In this document: positions 33,488 through 41,552 of the stretch, one piece after another | Numbering within the stretch: position 1 is the stretch's first letter | Layout of the letters: every line of letters begins with the position of its first letter | NCBI GenBank assembly: GCA_964590195.1 | Contig: CAZPWJ010000006.1 | Location: 30,837-94,836 of the forward strand | Origin: GCA-2731375 sp964590195 | GTDB lineage: Bacteria; Pseudomonadota; Alphaproteobacteria; GCA-2731375 | Length of the DNA stretch: 64,000 nucleotides | Direction of reading: 5' to 3' | Program-made: the position numbers and the translations under genes | Notes under the pieces: generated by a model | What the model saw: the letters and a program-made list of their open reading frames with translations, nothing else | The model's database searches: none | Told to the model about the DNA's origin: nothing

Positions 33488-34588
33488 CTAGACGTTGAAG
33501 CGGAACAGCAGCACGTCGCCGTCCTGGACCTGGTAGTCGCGGCCTTCCGAGCGCATGCGCCCGGCATCCTTGGCGCCCTGTTCGCCGTTGCATGACAGGA
33601 AATCGTCATAGGCGATGGTTTCGGCCCGGATGAAGCCGCGCTCGAAATCGCCATGGATGACGCCCGCGGCACCCGGTGCCAGGGTGCCGTCGGTGATGGT
33701 CCAGGCGCGAACCTCCTCGGGCCCGGCGGTGAAATAGGTCAACAGGCCCAGCAACTGGTATCCGGCCCGGATCACCTGATCCAACCCCGCCTCGGCCAGG
33801 CCAAGGTCTTCCAGGAACGCGGCCTTTTCCTCGCCGTCATCCAATTGTGCGATTTCCGCCTCGATATTGGCGGAGATCACAACCACGCCGGCCTTTTGCC
33901 GGGCCGCCATTTCCTCCACCTGCCGGCTGTATTCGTTGCCGGTGCCGGCGGACTCTTCCTCAACGTTGCAGACATAGAGAACCGGTTTCGAGGTCAGCAA
34001 TTGCAGTTGCTGAAACATCCTGGTCTCGTCTTTCGAGATCTCCACGTCGCGCGCGGGCCGGCCATCCTGCAGCGCCTTGATGATACGCTCCATCAGATCA
34101 AGTTGGGCCGTGGCTTCCTTGTCGCCGCCGCGTTGGCGCTTGATCGCACCCTGGGTGCGCTTTTCCAGGCTCTCCAGATCAGACAGCATCAACTCCGTGT
34201 CCACGGTCTCGGCATCGCCAATGGGATCGATACGGCCATCCACGTGAGTGACGTTCTCGTCCTCGAAACAACGCAGCACATGCAGAATGGCGTCGACCTC
34301 GCGGATGTTGCCCAGGAACTGATTGCCCAGGCCCTCGCCCTTCGAGGCGCCGCGCACCAGGCCGGCGATATCGACAAAGGCCAACAGGGTGGGGACGATC
34401 TTTTTCGGCTGCGCGATGTCGGCGATAAGCCCCAGGCGCGTGTCCGGTACGGGGACCTGACCCACGTTCGGTTCGATGGTGCAAAAGGGATAGTTTTCCG
34501 CCGCCGCGGCGGCAGTCTTGGTCAAGGCATTGAACAGGGTCGACTTGCCCACATTGGGCAGCCCGACGATACCGCATTTGAAACCCAT
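33488..34588 (-). CDS. ychF: Redox-regulated ATPase YchF
   Basis: This encodes 366 residues of the Obg-related P-loop family. The P-loop G-L-P-N-V-G-K-S-T is at residues 8-16, and the DxxG-like D-I-A-G-L-V-R-G-A is near 70. N-V-E-E replaces the usual NKxD specificity motif, which accounts for ATP preference in this family. A helical domain follows, and a C-terminal TGS domain ends in L-F-R-F-N-V. YchF binds ribosomes and responds to oxidative stress in model bacteria. In many alphaproteobacteria it follows pth; here an unrelated gene on the other strand sits between them. Confidence 0.97.
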   Translation of the reverse strand: MGFKCGIVGLPNVGKSTLFNALTKTAAAAAENYPFCTIEPNVGQVPVPDTRLGLIADIAQPKKIVPTLLAFVDIAGLVRGASKGEGLGNQFLGNIREVDAILHVLRCFEDENVTHVDGRIDPIGDAETVDTELMLSDLESLEKRTQGAIKRQRGGDKEATAQLDLMERIIKALQDGRPARDVEISKDETRMFQQLQLLTSKPVLYVCNVEEESAGTGNEYSRQVEEMAARQKAGVVVISANIEAEIAQLDDGEEKAAFLEDLGLAEAGLDQVIRAGYQLLGLLTYFTAGPEEVRAWTITDGTLAPGAAGVIHGDFERGFIRAETIAYDDFLSCNGEQGAKDAGRMRSEGRDYQVQDGDVLLFRFNV

Positions 34589-34744
34589 TCCATGCTCCGC
34601 TTACTACGCTTGCGCCCGTGCGGGCGATAATTATGGGGGAGGGCGGGGCATACCGCCCAGGCCGCGATTTGTCCAGTCCTGCTTGCAAAGGTAGGGTGGT
34701 GAGAAGCAAAGCCGATTCGTTGCAGATCATTGCCGTGAGCCCGC

Positions 34745-36955
34745 ATGCTGCCGCTTTATGCCGTGACCCTGGGTCTGGGCGCCCTGTTGCTGTTCTGGGT
34801 GCAGCCCATGTTTTCCAAGATGGTGCTGCCCCTGCTGGGCGGCTCGCCGGCGGTGTGGAATATTGCCATGGTGTTTTTCCAGGCGGCCCTGCTGGCGGGA
34901 TATTTGTACGCCCATCTGGGACAGCGCTATTTGCGGCCCAAACGGCAGGCGGCGGTGCATCTGATTTTGCTGGCTCTGGCCTTTGCCGCCCTGCCCATCG
35001 CCGTGGCCGCCGATCTGCAACCGCCCAGGGATGGCCAGCCGGCCCCATGGCTGCTGATCCTGTTGACGCTGTCCGTGGGGCTGCCGTTTTTCGCCTTGGC
35101 GGCGACGGCGCCCATGCTGCAAAGCTGGTTTGCCCATACCGGGCACCGGGACGCGGCCAATCCCTATATCCTGTACGCGGTCAGCAATTTTGGTTCGATC
35201 CTGGCCCTGCTGGCCTACCCCGTGTTGTTGGAGCCGGTGCTGACCCTGGGACAGCAAAGCCTGACCTGGGCCCTCGGCTTCACCCTGCTGGCGCTGTTGA
35301 TCGGGGCCTGCGCCTGGGTTCTGGTGCGCCATTATCAGGGCGGCGGCGCCGACCAAAGAGCATTGGACGAGATCGGCCTGTCGGATCAGGTGGATTGGCC
35401 CAGGCGGCTGCATTGGCTGGCCCTGGCCTTCGTGCCATCGGCTCTGTTGCTGGGCGTGACCCAGCATATCAGTACCGATATTGCTTCCGCGCCGTTGCTG
35501 TGGGTGATCCCGCTGGTCCTGTATCTGGGTACCTATGTCATTGTCTTCGCCCGCCGGCCGGTAATCTCCCATTCCGTCGCGCTGTTTATCCAGGTGCCCA
35601 TGGTGATGATCCTGGCGCTGTTGTTCTATTGGCAGATCCGTTACCTGCGCGTGATCCTGCCCCTGCATCTGACGGTGTTCTTTTTTGTCGCCCTGGTCTG
35701 CCATGGCGAGCTGGCAAAGCGGCGCCCGGCGCCCAGCCGCCTGACCGAGTTTTATCTGTGGATGTCCCTTGGCGGCGTGCTGGGCGGTGCCTTTACCGCC
35801 CTGTTGGCACCAAACATCTTTGATACGGTAATGGAGTATCCTCTGGCCCTGGTCGCCGCTTGTTTCCTGCGACCGCGGCAGGAGCAAACTCCCATGACGG
35901 TCCTAAAGGCCCTGCCCTTGGCAATTCTTGTCGTTCTGTTGGCCGCACCCCGCCTGGCCGGTTACGATCCGGGAAAATTTTCCCTGCCCTGGCTGTTGCC
36001 GTATCTGATCCCCATGGCCCTGCTGGCCTATGGCTGCCGCCGCCGGCCGCTATTGTTTGGCCTGGCGATTGCGTCGGTCCTGCTTGCCGGCGCCTACGAT
36101 GACCGCTCGGACGAGATCGCCATCTCGCGCGGCTTCTTTGGCGTCAACCGCGTGCTGGCGCGGGGCGGCGGCGACAACAGCGTTTTCGTCTTCAAGCACG
36201 GCACCACGAAGCACGGGGTGCAGTACGCCGATCCGGCGCGCCGGCGCATGCCGCTGGCCTACTATCACCCGAAAGGCCCCTTGGGACAGGTTTTCCGGGC
36301 CCTGGACAGCCGTCTTGACCATGTGGCGGGTGTCGGCCTGGGCATTGGCACGGCGGCCTGCTACGAGCGGCCCGGACGGCGATGGACTTTCTATGAAATT
36401 GATCCCCTGGTGGTCGCCATGGCCAGGGATCAGGGCTATTTCCATTATCTGAGCGATTGCGCGCCCAAGGCCCGCATCGTCATCGGCGATGGCCGTTTGT
36501 CCCTGGCCGGCGAGATCGCGGCGAATAAGGATGCGCCCTTGTTCAATCTGTTGATCATGGATGCTTTTTCCTCGGATGCCATTCCCCTGCATTTGATCAC
36601 CCGCGAGGCCATGGCTGTCTATCTCTCCCGCCTGGCGCCTGGCGGCGTGATGATGTTTCATATCTCCAACCAGCATGTGGACCTGCGCCCGGTGCTGGCC
36701 GATCTGGCCGCCGATGCGGGCATCGCGGCCCATGTTCAGCGCAATCATCCCAAGGGCCGGGACAAACAACACTATGGCTCTTCCTGGGTCGCCATGGCGC
36801 GGACAACAGAAGATCTGGCGCCAATTCTGCGATCGGCGCCGAAAACCAGTCCCTGGCGCCCGCTCAAGGCCAAGCCGGGCCGGCGGGTCTGGACTGATGA
36901 TTACGGCAATCTGATCACCATCACCCGCACCTGGCGCCGCTGGCAGGGAGACTAG
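34745..36955 (+). CDS. Fused MFS-like membrane protein/spermidine synthase
   Basis: This encodes 736 residues. The first 450 hold about twelve hydrophobic helices, beginning L-Y-A-V-T-L-G-L-G-A-L-L-L-F-W-V-Q-P. The C-terminal part from about residue 500 is a spermidine-synthase-like domain, with L-G-I-G-T-A-A-C near 535 and M-D-A-F-S-S-D-A-I-P-L-H-L near 605. Such fusions are widespread; the membrane domain is not proven to be a transporter and the synthase domain is not proven to make polyamines. The gene is inserted, in opposite direction, between pth and ychF. It overlaps the convergent pth stop by 4 bases. Confidence 0.88.
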   Translation: MLPLYAVTLGLGALLLFWVQPMFSKMVLPLLGGSPAVWNIAMVFFQAALLAGYLYAHLGQRYLRPKRQAAVHLILLALAFAALPIAVAADLQPPRDGQPAPWLLILLTLSVGLPFFALAATAPMLQSWFAHTGHRDAANPYILYAVSNFGSILALLAYPVLLEPVLTLGQQSLTWALGFTLLALLIGACAWVLVRHYQGGGADQRALDEIGLSDQVDWPRRLHWLALAFVPSALLLGVTQHISTDIASAPLLWVIPLVLYLGTYVIVFARRPVISHSVALFIQVPMVMILALLFYWQIRYLRVILPLHLTVFFFVALVCHGELAKRRPAPSRLTEFYLWMSLGGVLGGAFTALLAPNIFDTVMEYPLALVAACFLRPRQEQTPMTVLKALPLAILVVLLAAPRLAGYDPGKFSLPWLLPYLIPMALLAYGCRRRPLLFGLAIASVLLAGAYDDRSDEIAISRGFFGVNRVLARGGGDNSVFVFKHGTTKHGVQYADPARRRMPLAYYHPKGPLGQVFRALDSRLDHVAGVGLGIGTAACYERPGRRWTFYEIDPLVVAMARDQGYFHYLSDCAPKARIVIGDGRLSLAGEIAANKDAPLFNLLIMDAFSSDAIPLHLITREAMAVYLSRLAPGGVMMFHISNQHVDLRPVLADLAADAGIAAHVQRNHPKGRDKQHYGSSWVAMARTTEDLAPILRSAPKTSPWRPLKAKPGRRVWTDDYGNLITITRTWRRWQGD

Positions 36956-37566
36956 TCGGTGGATTGGGGTTCTTTATCGGGGGCGGGTTTATGCACCGGC
37001 GGTTTCAGGATCAGCGCGACCTTGGAGGCGAAGGCGGCGTCATCCTTGCCGCAGAGCAGCGGCGCGGCCTCGGCCATGGCATCCAGCAAGGGGTCCAGCC
37101 ATTTGTCGTCGGTCTTGGGAAAGTCGCGCAGGACATAACCCATGACCTTGTTCTTGTCGCCGGGATGGCCGATGCCCAGGCGTATCCGGCGAAAGTCCTT
37201 GCCGATGTGCGCCGCCATGCTCTTCAGGCCATTGTGTCCGGCCAGGCCGCCGCCCTTCTTGACGCGCAGCTTGCCGGGTTCCAGATCCAGCTCGTCATGA
37301 AAGACGATGATCTGCTCCGGCTCGATCTTGAAAAAACGCGCGGCCTCGCCGACGCTGCGTCCGGACTCGTTCATGAAGGTCTGCGGCTTTAGTGTCAGAA
37401 CCTTTTTTCCGGCCAGGGTACCTTCGCTGACCAGACCTTGAAAACGGCGGCGTTCAGGGGAAAAGCCATGGCGGCGGACGATCTCGTCCACCGCCATGAA
37501 ACCGATATTGTGCCGGTTGTCGGCATACTTGTTTCCGGGATTGCCCAACCCCACCAACAAAAGCAT
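36952..37566 (-). CDS. pth: Peptidyl-tRNA hydrolase
   Basis: This encodes 204 residues. The enzyme releases peptides from prematurely dropped peptidyl-tRNA. Motifs are V-G-L-G-N-P-G-N-K-Y at residues 5-14, the catalytic His in N-R-H-N-I-G near 20, and the F-H-D-E-L-D-L region near 93 with the catalytic Asp. G-G-G-L-A-G-H-N-G-L-K-S follows near 105. The C-terminal tail is Pro/Lys-rich and slightly longer than in E. coli. It is downstream of rplY with a 140-base structured gap and probably shares its transcript. Confidence 0.97.
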   Translation of the reverse strand: MLLLVGLGNPGNKYADNRHNIGFMAVDEIVRRHGFSPERRRFQGLVSEGTLAGKKVLTLKPQTFMNESGRSVGEAARFFKIEPEQIIVFHDELDLEPGKLRVKKGGGLAGHNGLKSMAAHIGKDFRRIRLGIGHPGDKNKVMGYVLRDFPKTDDKWLDPLLDAMAEAAPLLCGKDDAAFASKVALILKPPVHKPAPDKEPQSTD

Positions 37567-37608
37567 GGTGTTCGCTCCCAGAGTTTGTGGCGTGAAGCCG
37601 GCGGCCCA

Positions 37609-37707
37609 GAGCGCATTCGAAGAAAATGCGCTCAGACTCTTAAGAATCGAGCAATTGAACCAATTGCCTAAGTCGCGAGAGCGACTCCGACTAATTGAAA
37701 ATTGCTC
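37609..37707 (-). promoter_or_regulatory. Structured rplY-pth intergenic region
   Basis: Several inverted repeats lie here. GAGCAATT (37649-37656) pairs with AATTGCTC (37700-37707) and encloses AGTCGC-GAGA-GCGACT (37671-37686), whose loop is GNRA-like. GAGCGCATT (37609-37617) pairs with AATGCGCTC (37625-37633). A near-palindrome GACTCTTAAGAATC spans 37635-37648. No T-tract follows, so attenuation or RNA processing between rplY and pth fits better than simple termination. Three GANTC sites (37635, 37644, 37683) also lie here. Confidence 0.5.
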
Positions 37708-38381
37708 TAGTCTTCCTCGCCGCCCTCGGCAGTCTCCTCTGCACCCTCTTCGCCTTCGACGCCTTCGACGCCTTCTTCGCCTTCCTCGCCTTCCTCAAGT
37801 TCTTCCTCGACGGCCTGAATGGTCGGCGCGGCCAGGGTGACGATGGTGAAGTCACGGTCGGTGATGGTCGGTACCACGCCCGAGGGCAGCGGAACGGCGG
37901 AGATATGAATGGAATCACCAATTTCCGTACCGGTCAAATCCACCTCGATCGAGGCCGGAATGGCGGAGGCCAAACAACGCACTTCGATCTGATGGCGCAC
38001 GATATTGAGCACGGCGCCTTGTCGCAGGGCCTCGGATTCTTCCTCGTTCACGAACGCCACGGGGATGGAGATGGTAATCTCCGTCGTGTCCGAGAGGCGC
38101 AGGAAATCAACATGCAAAGGCACGTCGGTGACCACGTCCAGCTGCACATCGCGAGGCAACACCTGTTGCTTGCGATCGCCGGAATGCAATTCGAACAGGG
38201 TGTTGAACAGCCCAGGGTTCTGCAGCAGCCTGTCCATCTGTTTGCGGTCGACCGTAATCGGCTGGGGCGGCTTTTTGTCACCATAGACCACGCCGGGCAC
38301 CACACCCGCACGCCTTGCCGCCCGGGCGGCCCCCTTGCCGACCCGGTCACGTAGTTCAACTGTTATCGTATTATCTGACAT
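37707..38381 (-). CDS. rplY: 50S ribosomal protein L25/general stress protein Ctc
   Basis: This encodes 224 residues. The N-terminal L25 domain binds 5S rRNA (V-G-K-G-A-A-R-A-A-R-R and G-V-V-P-G-V-V-Y-G near residues 14-34), and a CTC/TL5-type C-terminal beta domain runs to about 190. The tail is nearly all Glu and Gly and is encoded by 9-base near-repeats, with repeated V-E-G and E-E-G units. Acidic Glu-rich tails are common on alphaproteobacterial L25. A promoter 130 bases upstream (38518-38546) leaves a long leader that could fold. It is the second gene after prs in the conserved order prs-rplY-pth. Confidence 0.97.
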   Translation of the reverse strand: MSDNTITVELRDRVGKGAARAARRAGVVPGVVYGDKKPPQPITVDRKQMDRLLQNPGLFNTLFELHSGDRKQQVLPRDVQLDVVTDVPLHVDFLRLSDTTEITISIPVAFVNEEESEALRQGAVLNIVRHQIEVRCLASAIPASIEVDLTGTEIGDSIHISAVPLPSGVVPTITDRDFTIVTLAAPTIQAVEEELEEGEEGEEGVEGVEGEEGAEETAEGGEED

Positions 38382-38517
38382 TTCTATTCGCTCCGATAAA
38401 AAACGGCCTCCACTTAACGGTTTTCAGCTTCGGAACAGAATTCGCAGCCTCCAGGGGTGCTGCGCTAAATTCATTAAAAATCCGGAGCCATAGCCGTGCG
38501 TGCCGTTGGAAGCCGCC

Positions 38518-38546
38518 CATATACGCGGATTAATGTGAAAACTCAA
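38518..38546 (-). promoter_or_regulatory. Predicted sigma70 promoter of rplY
   Basis: On the minus strand TTGAGT (38541-38546) and TATATG (38518-38523) are spaced 17 bases, each with four of six matches. Transcription would start near 38511, leaving a leader of about 130 bases before the rplY ATG, which includes a CGCAGC/GCTGCG hairpin. Confidence 0.5.
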
Positions 38547-38572
38547 ACTCTTTGACGCCCGGCGGCGGCAGA

Positions 38573-39505
38573 TTATTCAAAAAGGGATGAGACCGAGGTT
38601 TCCTCGCTGATCCGCCGGATCGCTTCGCCCAACAGGGGCGCGATGGCGATGGAGCGGATATTGCGGGCATGGTGCATGGCATCGGTGGCGGCAATGGAAT
38701 CGGTTACCGAAAGATGCTCCAGCGCCGACGAGGTTACCCGCGCCACGGCGCCGCCTGACAGCACACCGTGGGTGACGTAGGCTGATACCTTTTTCGCGCC
38801 GACATTCATCAAGGCTTCCGCCGCATTACACAAGGTACCGGCGGAATCGACGATATCATCCACCAATACACAACTGCGCCCGTCCACATCGCCGATAATA
38901 TTCATCACTTCGGACATGCCGGCTTTTTCGCGCCGTTTGTCGACGATCGCCAGATCCGCGTTCAGCCGTTTGGCCAAGGCCCGCGTGCGGACCACGCCGC
39001 CCACGTCCGGAGAGACCATGACCAGTTTCTCGCCGCCGCTTTCCGCCGCGATTTCCCGCGTGAAGACCGGCCCGGCGAATAGATTGTCGGTCGGGATGTC
39101 GAAAAAGCCCTGGATCTGGCCGGCATGCAAATCCATGGTCAAAACCCGGTTGGCCCCGGCGGTGGCGATCAGATTGGCCACCAGTTTGGCGGAAATCGGC
39201 GTCCGGGGGCCTGGCTTGCGGTCCTGGCGGGCATAGCCAAAATAGGGCAAAACGGCGGTAATGCGCCGGGCCGAGGCGCGGCGCAGGGCATCGATGCAGA
39301 CCAGCAGCTCCATCAGATTGTCGTTCGCCGGAGACGATGTTGACTGGATGATAAAGACATCCTCGCCGCGCACGTTCTCGTGGATCTCCACGAAAACTTC
39401 CATATCGGAAAAACGCCGCACGTCCGCATTGGTCAGCGGTGTTTCCAGATAGGCCGCGATGGCTTCCGCCAAGGGACGGTTACTGTTTCCTGCTAGTAGC
39501 TTCAT
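38573..39505 (-). CDS. prs: Ribose-phosphate pyrophosphokinase
   Basis: This encodes 310 residues from ATG 39505 (MKLLAGNSN); the ATG at 39526 gives an atypical extension. The enzyme makes PRPP from ribose 5-phosphate and ATP for nucleotide, His and Trp synthesis. Evidence includes the flexible-loop region G-Y-A-R-Q-D-R-K near residue 97, the metal/ATP segment M-D-L-H-A-G-Q-I-Q-G-F-F-D near 127, and the PRPP-binding C-V-L-V-D-D-I-V-D-S-A-G-T-L near 213. It is first in the prs-rplY-pth series, with a 191-base gap to rplY. Confidence 0.97.
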   Translation of the reverse strand: MKLLAGNSNRPLAEAIAAYLETPLTNADVRRFSDMEVFVEIHENVRGEDVFIIQSTSSPANDNLMELLVCIDALRRASARRITAVLPYFGYARQDRKPGPRTPISAKLVANLIATAGANRVLTMDLHAGQIQGFFDIPTDNLFAGPVFTREIAAESGGEKLVMVSPDVGGVVRTRALAKRLNADLAIVDKRREKAGMSEVMNIIGDVDGRSCVLVDDIVDSAGTLCNAAEALMNVGAKKVSAYVTHGVLSGGAVARVTSSALEHLSVTDSIAATDAMHHARNIRSIAIAPLLGEAIRRISEETSVSSLFE

Positions 39506-39570
39506 GGCGCCTGGCGGCCTCCCCAAACGAACGCTTCACTGATTGAACACTTCACGACAGTCTTAATGGA

Positions 39571-39599
39571 GTCATAGTCAATCGCCGCACTGCCTGCAA
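39571..39599 (-). promoter_or_regulatory. Candidate promoter of prs with overlapping GANTC site
   Basis: On the minus strand TTGCAG (39594-39599) and TATGAC (39571-39576) are 17 bases apart. The -10 box overlaps a GANTC site (39569-39573, read TATGACTC on the minus strand). The -35 is weak, with three of six matches. Confidence 0.4.
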
Positions 39600-39631
39600 T
39601 CGGTCAGATTCCGCCGCGGCCCGACCTCGCC

Positions 39632-40408
39632 TCAACGGTGTTTGAACTGTGCGGTTCGCTTCTCCAGAAAGGCTGCCATGCCCTCCGCCTTGTCCTCGGT
39701 CGAGAAGGCGGAATGGAACATTCGCCGTTCGAATCGGACGCCCTCGGCCAAGGTGGTTTCATAGGCCCGGTTAACGCATTCCTTGGCGATCATCACCATG
39801 GGCTGGGACAATTTGCAGATTTTCTCCGCCACGCCGACAGCTTCGTCCAGCAGATCATCCAAGGGCACCACGCGGGAGGCCAGGCCGGCCCGCTCCGCCT
39901 CCTCCGCCGTCATCATGCGGCCGGTCAGCACCATTTCCATGGCCTTTGACTTGCCCACGAAGCGGGTCAGGCGCTGGGTGCCGCCGGCGCCGGGCAGAAT
40001 GCCCAGATTAATCTCCGGCTGGCCGAACTTGGCATTGTCGGCGGCGATAATGAAATCGCACATCATCGCCATCTCGCAACCGCCGCCCAGGGCAAAGCCG
40101 GCCACGGCGGCGATGATTGGTTTGCGTGTCTGGCTGACCCGTTCCCAGCCGGCGGTGATGAAATCCTCCCGATAGACGTCCATATAGCTCTTCGGCGCCA
40201 TTTCCGAGATATCGGCGCCGGCTGCGAAGGCCTTGGAGCTGCCGGTCAGAATAATGCAGCCAATGTTGTCGTCGGCCTCGAAGCCGTCCAGGGCCTGGCC
40301 CAGATCCTCGATCAAAGCCGCGTTCAGGGCGTTCAAGGCGTCCGGCCGGTCCAGGGTGATAATGCCGACGCCGCCCTTGGTCTCCACCAGGATATTTTCG
40401 TATGCCAT
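39632..40408 (-). CDS. Short-chain enoyl-CoA hydratase
   Basis: This encodes 258 residues of the crotonase fold. Both catalytic Glu of true hydratases are visible: G-G-G-C-E-M-A-M-M near residue 110 and F-G-Q-P-E-I-N-L-G near 132. A-F-A-A-G-A-D-I-S-E near 65 supplies the oxyanion hole. The match to mitochondrial ECHS1-type motifs (P-G-A-G-G-T-Q-R-L) is very close. AGGAG lies 8 bases before the ATG. It hydrates 2-enoyl-CoA to (S)-3-hydroxyacyl-CoA in beta-oxidation or amino-acid catabolism. It is downstream of a small secreted protein gene and probably transcribed alone. Confidence 0.94.
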   Translation of the reverse strand: MAYENILVETKGGVGIITLDRPDALNALNAALIEDLGQALDGFEADDNIGCIILTGSSKAFAAGADISEMAPKSYMDVYREDFITAGWERVSQTRKPIIAAVAGFALGGGCEMAMMCDFIIAADNAKFGQPEINLGILPGAGGTQRLTRFVGKSKAMEMVLTGRMMTAEEAERAGLASRVVPLDDLLDEAVGVAEKICKLSQPMVMIAKECVNRAYETTLAEGVRFERRMFHSAFSTEDKAEGMAAFLEKRTAQFKHR

Positions 40409-40505
40409 GAGCCTAGTCTCCTAACTGTGTATGTCCGTGTTTGGTATTCGTGGCCGGGCGCCCGCCGGCCCGCCTCGCACGCAATTTCAATTCCAGGCCG
40501 ACGTC

Positions 40506-40916
40506 CTACTCGGTTCCCGGCGCAATAGCAAAGCGAACGGTTATGATGGGGCCATTTTTTTCCGCGCTAATACGCAGGCCTTCGCCGTCCCTGACGAAGT
40601 AGCCCTGTCCCGCGCGGCGCCAACCCAGCTGCGGCAGGGTCGCGTCGTAAAATCGCCACAGTGCGGCAAGGCTGATCGAGGGACTGTTCGCCGAGCCATT
40701 TCCGCTGACCGCCGCAGCCTGGATCAAGCGGCCATGGGGTTTGTCGAAAATCATTGTCGCGTCGGGAATTTCCCTCAATCCCGGCATCAAGGGCAGGTCC
40801 GCGACCCCGGCCAGAAACGCCTCGTCTGCCGCCGTCACGCCAGTCCCCGCGATTGGCGCGGTCAACAGCAACCAAGGCGCCAAAAGTAGAGCCGCAATTA
40901 TCCTTTTGCCTATCAT
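40506..40916 (-). CDS. Hypothetical exported protein
   Basis: This encodes 136 residues. A signal peptide (I-I-A-A-L-L-L-A-P-W-L-L-L-T-A-P) is followed by L-P-L-M-P-G-L-R-E near residue 41 and D-A-T-M-I-F-D-K-P-H-G-R, then F-Y-D-A-T-L-P-Q-L-G-W and D-G-E-G-L-R-I. That last part resembles small alphaproteobacterial periplasmic proteins of unknown function with a single alpha-beta domain. No Shine-Dalgarno is obvious. It is divergent from the ankyrin gene (17-base gap). The family is not recognised with confidence. Confidence 0.75.
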   Translation of the reverse strand: MIGKRIIAALLLAPWLLLTAPIAGTGVTAADEAFLAGVADLPLMPGLREIPDATMIFDKPHGRLIQAAAVSGNGSANSPSISLAALWRFYDATLPQLGWRRAGQGYFVRDGEGLRISAEKNGPIITVRFAIAPGTE

Positions 40917-40933
40917 GGGGGCAATCTAGCACA

Positions 40934-41542
40934 ATGGCGCGGCCTCGGAAGACCATGGATACGGGACGTTTGCTTTTGCGATATTTGAAATTACTGCCGC
41001 CGGTGTTGCTTTTGGCATTGATGTTGTGGGGCCATGCCGGCCCCGCCGGTGCTGATCTGTTGGGCTCCGATCCCTTGATTGATGCGGTGGAACGCGGCAA
41101 TTTTCGCGCCGCGCAAAAATCGTTGTTGGCCGGTTCGTCGGCCAATGTCAGGGGCGAGCAACGCCGTTCGGCGTTGATGCTGGCGGCGAATTTGGGCGCG
41201 GCGGATATTGTCGAGCTGCTGTTGAGCCATGGCGCCATCGTCGATTTGGCCGAAGAGGAAGGTAACACGGCGCTGATTTATGCCGCCCTGAACAATTTTG
41301 ATGACGTCGTCGCCATATTGCTGGCGGCGGGGGCGGCGATTGATCATGCCAACAAACAGGGCGAAACCGCCCTGATGCGCGCCGCGCGGACCGGCGGCGA
41401 CAATGCGGTGACCGCGCTTTTGGATGCCGGCGCCGATCCGGGCCTGACCGATTTCACCGGCCGCACGGCGCTTGATCTGGCCCGCGAAAACCGCCGCAAC
41501 CGGGTTATCCGGATCTTTCGCAAAGCCGGTGTTGACCGCTAA
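40934..41542 (+). CDS. Exported ankyrin repeat protein
   Basis: This encodes 202 residues from ATG 40934 (ATG 40955 also possible); the open frame runs back to 40754, but that part lies antisense to the neighbouring gene. An N-terminal hydrophobic segment L-L-P-P-V-L-L-L-A-L-M-L-W serves for export. Four or five ankyrin repeats follow, for example S-A-L-M-L-A-A-N-L-G-A, T-A-L-I-Y-A-A-L-N-N and T-A-L-M-R-A-A-R-T-G-G. These are protein-binding solenoids. Target and role are unknown. It converges with the MFS gene over a 10-base gap. Confidence 0.88.
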   Translation: MARPRKTMDTGRLLLRYLKLLPPVLLLALMLWGHAGPAGADLLGSDPLIDAVERGNFRAAQKSLLAGSSANVRGEQRRSALMLAANLGAADIVELLLSHGAIVDLAEEEGNTALIYAALNNFDDVVAILLAAGAAIDHANKQGETALMRAARTGGDNAVTALLDAGADPGLTDFTGRTALDLARENRRNRVIRIFRKAGVDR

Positions 41543-41552
41543 AGCGATTTAC

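Noticed and set aside
33386..33595. Small frames crossing the assembly gap
   Set aside because: They include the unknown bases, so the reading frame across the gap is arbitrary.
37707..37815. Glu-rich tail of rplY as a sequencing artefact
   Set aside because: Short in-frame repeats encode a Glu/Gly tail, a common feature of alphaproteobacterial L25; the frame stays intact.
40754..40933. Upstream extension of the ankyrin gene
   Set aside because: It is antisense to the exported protein gene at 40506-40916; the signal-like helix only fits a start at 40934 or 40955.
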